Assembly (NCBI GenBank): GCA_003241485.1
Contig: QFQD01000047.1
Span: 1 to 28,074 of the forward strand
Length of the DNA: 28,074 bases
Reading direction: 5' to 3'
Source: Ancylobacter novellus
Lineage (GTDB): Bacteria > Pseudomonadota > Alphaproteobacteria > Rhizobiales > Xanthobacteraceae
Shown here: one piece after another, positions 24,574 through 28,074 of the stretch
Position numbering within the stretch: the first letter of the stretch is position 1
Layout of the letters: every line of letters begins with the position of its first letter
The notes under the pieces: model-generated
What the model saw: the letters and a program-made list of their open reading frames with translations, nothing else
Told to the model about the DNA's origin: nothing
Databases searched by the model: none
Program-made: the position numbers and the translations under genes

Positions 24574-25767
24574 ATGAACATGCAGGTTCTGGATGCCGGT
24601 CGCGACGCCAGTGGCGGCTACAAGGTGGATGTCACGCGCGGCGAGCGGGTCGGCCGCGTGTCGTCGGAGTGGTTCTCCCGGCCGGACGACGAACGGTTCC
24701 TGTCGCTCGGCGAGCTGGCCGCGATGGTGCGGGACCGTGCGGATCACAGCCGGTCACGTCTGATCGAAACGTCGCGCATCCATGTGGAGGCGAGCCGTTC
24801 CAACGCGGAGCGGCTGGCGCTGGTGCTGCCCGGGGCGGATGCACCCGTCGAGCCGAACCATTGGTCCTTCGGCCAGCTCGCGGCGCAGATCGGGGCGCCG
24901 GCCGCGTATCTGCGTCAGCTTCCCGCCGCGCTGGCAGGCATCAATCTGCAATATGGGCTGACCTCGCACCGCGCCGAGCAGATCAAGACGTTCGAAACCG
25001 CCAATGGCCGCGTCGAGCTGCGCGCCGTGACCGGCCCGGACTATGGCCGGATCTATGATCATGAGCTGGTCGAGGCAGTGCAGCGCATCGCCGGTAACGG
25101 CACCGGCGACACGCGCTGGAAGGTGCCGGGCGTGCTCGACTGGTCGACGGGCGTCTATAATCCGCGTGTCGACATCACCAGGGATACGACAACGCTTTAT
25201 GCCTCCGACCGCGACGTGTTCCTGTTCCTGGTCGACGATCTCAACCCCATCGAAGCCGGGCGTTTGCCCGACGGCGCGCCGGACCTTTATTTCCGGGGCT
25301 TCTATTGCTGGAACTCGGAGGTGGGCGCCAAGACGCTCGGCATCGCGAGTTTCTATCTGCGTGCCGTGTGCCAGAACCGCAATCTCTGGGGCGTCGAGGA
25401 TTTCCAGGAGATCACCATCCGCCACTCCAAATACGCGGCCTCCCGCTTCGCGCACGAGGCAGCGCCGGCACTCACCCGCTTCGCCAATTCTTCGCCGATG
25501 CCCTTCGTCAACGGCATCAAGGCGGCACGCGAGAAGATCGTGGCGCGTACCGACGAGGACCGCAGCGACTTCCTGCGCAACCGGGGCTTCTCCAGGGCCG
25601 AGACCGCCAAGATCATCGATACGGTTATGGCCGAGGAAGGGCGCAAGCCCGAGAGCATCTTCGACTTCGTGCAGGGCATTACCGCGGTCGCACGCGACAA
25701 GCCGCACCAGGATGCGCGGCTCGACCTCGAGGGCCGGGCCAAGAAGCTGCTCGATCGGGCAGCCTGA
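24574..25767 (+). CDS. DUF932 domain-containing protein (phage/plasmid-like)
   Basis: This 397-residue protein has the DUF932 pattern: N-terminal LSLGELAAMVRDRADHS, central VTGPDYGRIYDHELVEAV, YASDRDVFLFLVDDLNPIE, then the core FRGFYCWNSEVGAKTLGIASFYLRAVCQNRNLWG. A helical C-terminus ends at KKLLDRAA. The family is abundant on plasmids, phages and integrative elements; its biochemical role is unknown, although a link to element maintenance or replication is often supposed. I chose ATG at 24574 because GGAGGTG lies 7-13 bases upstream; the ATG at 24559 overlaps that ribosome site. It is followed by a strong hairpin and then the ParB-like gene, which has a matching leader, so the two are probably controlled in parallel rather than as one simple operon. 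Confidence 0.88.
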   Translation: MNMQVLDAGRDASGGYKVDVTRGERVGRVSSEWFSRPDDERFLSLGELAAMVRDRADHSRSRLIETSRIHVEASRSNAERLALVLPGADAPVEPNHWSFGQLAAQIGAPAAYLRQLPAALAGINLQYGLTSHRAEQIKTFETANGRVELRAVTGPDYGRIYDHELVEAVQRIAGNGTGDTRWKVPGVLDWSTGVYNPRVDITRDTTTLYASDRDVFLFLVDDLNPIEAGRLPDGAPDLYFRGFYCWNSEVGAKTLGIASFYLRAVCQNRNLWGVEDFQEITIRHSKYAASRFAHEAAPALTRFANSSPMPFVNGIKAAREKIVARTDEDRSDFLRNRGFSRAETAKIIDTVMAEEGRKPESIFDFVQGITAVARDKPHQDARLDLEGRAKKLLDRAA

Positions 25768-25771
25768 CTTC

Positions 25772-25813
25772 CGCAAAGCCGGAGATGCGGACATCCGTGT
25801 CTCCGGCTTTGCG
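25772..25813 (+). terminator. Long perfect hairpin after the DUF932 gene
   Basis: A 14-bp perfect stem, 25772-25785 with 25800-25813, encloses a 14-base loop that itself contains CGGA…TCCG. It starts 4 bases after the stop codon and is followed by CTTTTG, a short T-run. It fits an intrinsic terminator or an mRNA 3'-end stabiliser. The stem is unusually long and the short T-run makes termination possibly partial. Confidence 0.65.
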
Positions 25814-25849
25814 CTTTTGCGGATCTGCGGTTCTGCGGCGTCGCCCTCC

Positions 25850-25927
25850 AGAGTGAGAGGGCGGCGCTGCGCTTCGTGACGGGTTGGAGGCCGAGAGAGA
25901 GGCTCTTGGCCGCCCGTCGCGGAGGTG
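25850..25927 (+). promoter_or_regulatory. Conserved structured leader, copy 2 (upstream of ParB-like gene)
   Basis: It has the same block order as copy 1: AGAGTGAGAGG (25850-25860), CGTGACGGGTTG (25875-25886), GGCCGAGAGAGAG (25889-25901), CGCCCGTC (25911-25918) and GGAGGTG (25921-25927). The outer stem GACGGG/CCCGTC (25878-25883 with 25913-25918) is identical. The inner stem is GGCC/GGCC (25889-25892 with 25908-25911), where copy 1 has GCCG/CGGC; pairing is kept although bases differ. Between the blocks the two leaders diverge, which argues for conserved function rather than recent duplication. Confidence 0.6.
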
Positions 25928-25933
25928 CCTTCC

Positions 25934-27997
25934 ATGGCGACCAATGTTCAGAAGATCACGCTCTCGCCCTCGCGCGACATCCCCTTCAACAAGCTCCTGC
26001 TCAGCCAGTCGAACGTCCGGCGCATCAAGGCCGGGGTCTCGATCGAGGAACTGGCCGAGGACATCGCCCGCCGGGGCCTGCTGCAGGGCCTCAGCGTTCG
26101 GGCCGTCGTTGACGACGCCGGCGTCGAAACCGGCATGTTCGAGATTCCGGCCGGCGGGCGGCGCTATCGGGCGCTGGAATTGCTGGTGAAGCAGAAGCGC
26201 CTCGCCAGGACCGCGCCGGTGCCCTGCGTCATCCGCGAAGGCGGTATCGCCGAGGAGGATTCGCTCGCCGAGAATGTCCAGCGCGCGCCGCTGCATCCGC
26301 TCGACCAGTTCCGCGCCTTCCTCGCCCTGCGTGAGAAGGGCCAGTCCGAGGAAGAGATCGCCGCCGCCTTCTTCGTCTCGGTCAACGTGGTGAAGCAGCG
26401 CCTCAAGCTCGCCTCGGTCTCGCCGGCGCTGCTGGAGGTCTATGCTGAAGACGGCATGACGCTCGACCAGCTCATGGCCTTCACCGTTTCCGGCGACCAT
26501 GCGCGCCAGGAGCAGGTCTTCGAGCGGCTGAAGACCTCCTACGACAAGCAGCCCTATGCCATCCGCCGCATGCTGACCGAGGGGGCGGTCCGCGCCTGTG
26601 ACAAGCGTGCCCAGTTCTTCGGTCTTGAAGCCTATGTCGAAGCCGGCGGCACCATCCTGCGCGACCTGTTCCAGGGTGATGATGGCGGCTGGCTGCAGGA
26701 TGTCGCGCTGGTCGACCGGCTGGTGGCCGGGAAGCTGAAGGCAGAGGCCGACGCTGTCGCCGCCGAGGGCTGGAAATGGGTCGAGATGGCCCCGGACTTC
26801 GCCTATGGCCACACCTACGGCCTGCGACAGCTGCGCGGCGAGACCATCCCGCTCACCACTGAGGAGGAAGCGAGCCGCGATGCCCTCCAGGCGGAATATG
26901 ATCGCCTGTCCACGGAATACGCCGAGGCGGATGAACTGCCGGAGGAGGTCGACGCGCGACTCGGCGAGATCGAGACGGCGATCGAGGCCTTCGAGGCGCG
27001 TCCGATCGCCTTCGATCCGGCGGAGGTGGCGCGCGCAGGCACCTTCGTCAGCATCGCCCATGATGGGTCGGTGCGCATTGAGCGCGGCTATGTGCGGCCG
27101 GAGGACGAACGGCCGGTGGAGCTCGAAGTCGCCACGGAAGACGCCGGGCCGCGCCTTGCCGCCGCTGCGGCCATGCGTACCGGCGAGGCCGTCATGGCAG
27201 ATGCGCCGATGCCCGAGCCCGAGGAGGATGAAGGGCTGTCTGCGCTCTCGGACCGGCTGATGACCGAACTGACCTCGCATCGCACGCTCGGCCTGCGCCA
27301 GGCGTTGGGCGAGCGGCCCGATGTCGCCTTCCTCGCGGCCCTGCATGCCCTGACGCTGAAGAGCTTCTACCGCTACGGCTCGGACAGTTGCCTTGATCTC
27401 GACCTGAAGAGCGTGGCGTTCAGCGCGCAGGCGCCGGGGCTGAACGACAGCGCCTCGGTCGCGGCAATCCACGCCCGGCATGAGGGCTGGGCCAAGGTCC
27501 TGCCGAAGGACGCGGCCGATCTCTGGGACGCTCTGCACGACTGGGATAGCGACAGCCGCTCCAGCCTGTTCGCCCATGTGGTGAGCCTGTCGGTGAATGC
27601 TGTTCATGAGGCCTGGAACCGACGCCCCCGCGCACTCAATCATGCGGATCAACTCGCCCGCGCCGTCGACCTCGACATGGCGGCCGCCGGGTGGAAGCCG
27701 ACCGTGGACAATTTCCTCGGCCGGGTCACCAAGGCCCGCATTCTGCTGGCGGTGAGCGAGGCGAAGGGGGCGCGTGCGGCGGACCGCATCGCGCACCTGA
27801 AGAAGGGCGACATGGCCCGCGAGGCCGAAGCGCTGCTCACTGAGACCGGCTGGCTGCCGGAACCGCTGCGCGGAGCCGAACCAGCGGCCGGCGAAGAAAC
27901 GGCGGCGCAGGACGGCACAACGGTCATGGGCGAAGACGAGAGTCTTGAGGATACTGAGGACACCACGGACGTCCCCCCTGCCGTGGCGGCGGAGTAA
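25934..27997 (+). CDS. Large ParB/RepB/Spo0J family protein
   Basis: This 687-residue protein has a ParB N-terminal nuclease/CTPase-like domain: SQSNVRR (25-30), GGRRYRAL (74-81, box II-like Arg patch) and ENVQRAPLHPLDQ (113-125). A helix-turn-helix follows (about 135-162, GQSEEEIAAAFFVSVNVVKQRLKL). The remaining 500 residues are a long extension with a Glu-rich coiled-coil stretch (about 310-360) and an acidic C-terminal tail. It is more than twice the length of chromosomal ParB, a form typical of alphaproteobacterial plasmids and integrative elements. No ParA partner is visible, so a role in regulation or element replication is as likely as segregation. ATG at 25934 is supported by GGAGGTG 7-13 bases upstream; the in-frame GTG at 25925 overlaps that site. 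Confidence 0.9.
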   Translation: MATNVQKITLSPSRDIPFNKLLLSQSNVRRIKAGVSIEELAEDIARRGLLQGLSVRAVVDDAGVETGMFEIPAGGRRYRALELLVKQKRLARTAPVPCVIREGGIAEEDSLAENVQRAPLHPLDQFRAFLALREKGQSEEEIAAAFFVSVNVVKQRLKLASVSPALLEVYAEDGMTLDQLMAFTVSGDHARQEQVFERLKTSYDKQPYAIRRMLTEGAVRACDKRAQFFGLEAYVEAGGTILRDLFQGDDGGWLQDVALVDRLVAGKLKAEADAVAAEGWKWVEMAPDFAYGHTYGLRQLRGETIPLTTEEEASRDALQAEYDRLSTEYAEADELPEEVDARLGEIETAIEAFEARPIAFDPAEVARAGTFVSIAHDGSVRIERGYVRPEDERPVELEVATEDAGPRLAAAAAMRTGEAVMADAPMPEPEEDEGLSALSDRLMTELTSHRTLGLRQALGERPDVAFLAALHALTLKSFYRYGSDSCLDLDLKSVAFSAQAPGLNDSASVAAIHARHEGWAKVLPKDAADLWDALHDWDSDSRSSLFAHVVSLSVNAVHEAWNRRPRALNHADQLARAVDLDMAAAGWKPTVDNFLGRVTKARILLAVSEAKGARAADRIAHLKKGDMAREAEALLTETGWLPEPLRGAEPAAGEETAAQDGTTVMGEDESLEDTEDTTDVPPAVAAE

Positions 27998-28020
27998 CCC
28001 TCAACACGATCCTGAACCTC

Positions 28021-28054
28021 GGCCCGCCGGCTCTGTCGGCGGGCCTTTGTTTTT
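28021..28054 (+). terminator. Rho-independent terminator after the ParB-like gene
   Basis: A perfect 9-bp GC stem GGCCCGCCG (28021-28029) / CGGCGGGCC (28037-28045) with a 7-base loop is followed by TTTGTTTTT. It lies 24 bases after the stop codon. An ATG at 28067 just beyond it may begin the next gene, but only 8 bases remain in the window. Confidence 0.9.
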
Positions 28055-28074
28055 GAAAAGCTCGCCATGTCCGG

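Larger units (their letters stand above)
18831..28074. mobile_element. Integrative element (genomic island) inserted at tRNA-Gly, right end outside the window
   Basis: The left boundary is the tRNA-Gly remnant and a tyrosine integrase follows 203 bases later. The contents are accessory (ietAS module, transposase scars) and plasmid/ICE-like (DUF932, large ParB-like protein). Bases 18879-19080 are AT-rich and gene-free and contain short inverted motifs such as GCGC-TATTTT-GCGC, suitable for integrase or excisionase arm sites. Base composition of the 20580-24108 segment looks less GC-rich than both the chromosome to the left and the DUF932/ParB segment. No relaxase or type IV secretion genes are visible within the window, so transfer ability cannot be judged. 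Confidence 0.8.

Noticed and set aside
24115..24747. 210-codon minus-strand open frame
   Set aside because: It runs antisense through two transposase relics, the conserved leader and the start of DUF932, has no family resemblance, and overlaps a well-supported gene.
1..28074. CRISPR arrays
   Set aside because: No regularly spaced direct repeats of 24-40 bases were seen anywhere in the window.

Overview
The window is GC-rich, densely packed, mostly chromosomal DNA of an alphaproteobacterium. It is probably from the Hyphomicrobiales (Rhizobiales), and a Xanthobacteraceae-like host is my best guess. The basis is high GC, the gene content (4-hydroxyproline catabolism, Dpp/Opp-type importers, a CBU_0592-type small membrane protein), an rRNA-type promoter with a GC-rich spacer at the left edge, and DUF932/large-ParB genes typical of alphaproteobacterial integrative elements and plasmids. 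The taxonomy is inference.

Layout. (1) 1-348: noncoding, with a strong leftward sigma-70 promoter (63-92) that looks like an rRNA operon promoter whose transcript leaves the window. (2) 349-4784: a fused phosphotransferase/P-loop kinase protein, a Zn/Cd/Pb-type P1B ATPase, and its divergent MerR regulator with a clear MerR-type promoter between them. (3) 4799-9911: a trans-4-hydroxyproline degradation cluster. It holds the epimerase, an FAD D-amino-acid oxidase/dehydrogenase and a DapA-family deaminase (leftward), and a divergent FadR/FCD GntR regulator translationally overlapped with an aldose 1-epimerase (rightward). (4) 9942-16957: one leftward operon with a Tat-type solute-binding protein, two Dpp-type permeases, a double-NBD ATPase and an S15/CocE-type hydrolase, plausibly importing and cutting (hydroxy)proline peptides for cluster 3. 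(5) 17286-18522: a small membrane protein and a LysR regulator, convergent.

(6) 18831 to the right edge: an integrated mobile element. Its left boundary is a 48-nt 3' remnant of tRNA-Gly(GCC), still followed by the tRNA's terminator, and next to it lies a tyrosine integrase. The cargo starts with a two-gene AAA-ATPase/subtilisin module that I recognise as ietA-ietS. This type is known as a toxin-antitoxin stability system on Agrobacterium Ti plasmids and has also been reported as an anti-phage candidate. The two genes overlap by about 100 bp, and their base composition looks less GC-rich than the flanks. A 465-bp scar with two transposase fragments (IS3-like and IS630-like) separates ietAS from a backbone module of DUF932 and ParB-like genes. 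Each backbone gene is preceded by a near-identical leader that can fold into a hairpin just upstream of the Shine-Dalgarno sequence.

The most interesting signals are the ietAS module in a tRNA-Gly island, the duplicated structured leader before the two backbone genes, the tRNA att remnant with the integrase on the unusual side, and the coupling of hydroxyproline catabolism to a peptide importer, an S15 hydrolase and a sugar mutarotase.
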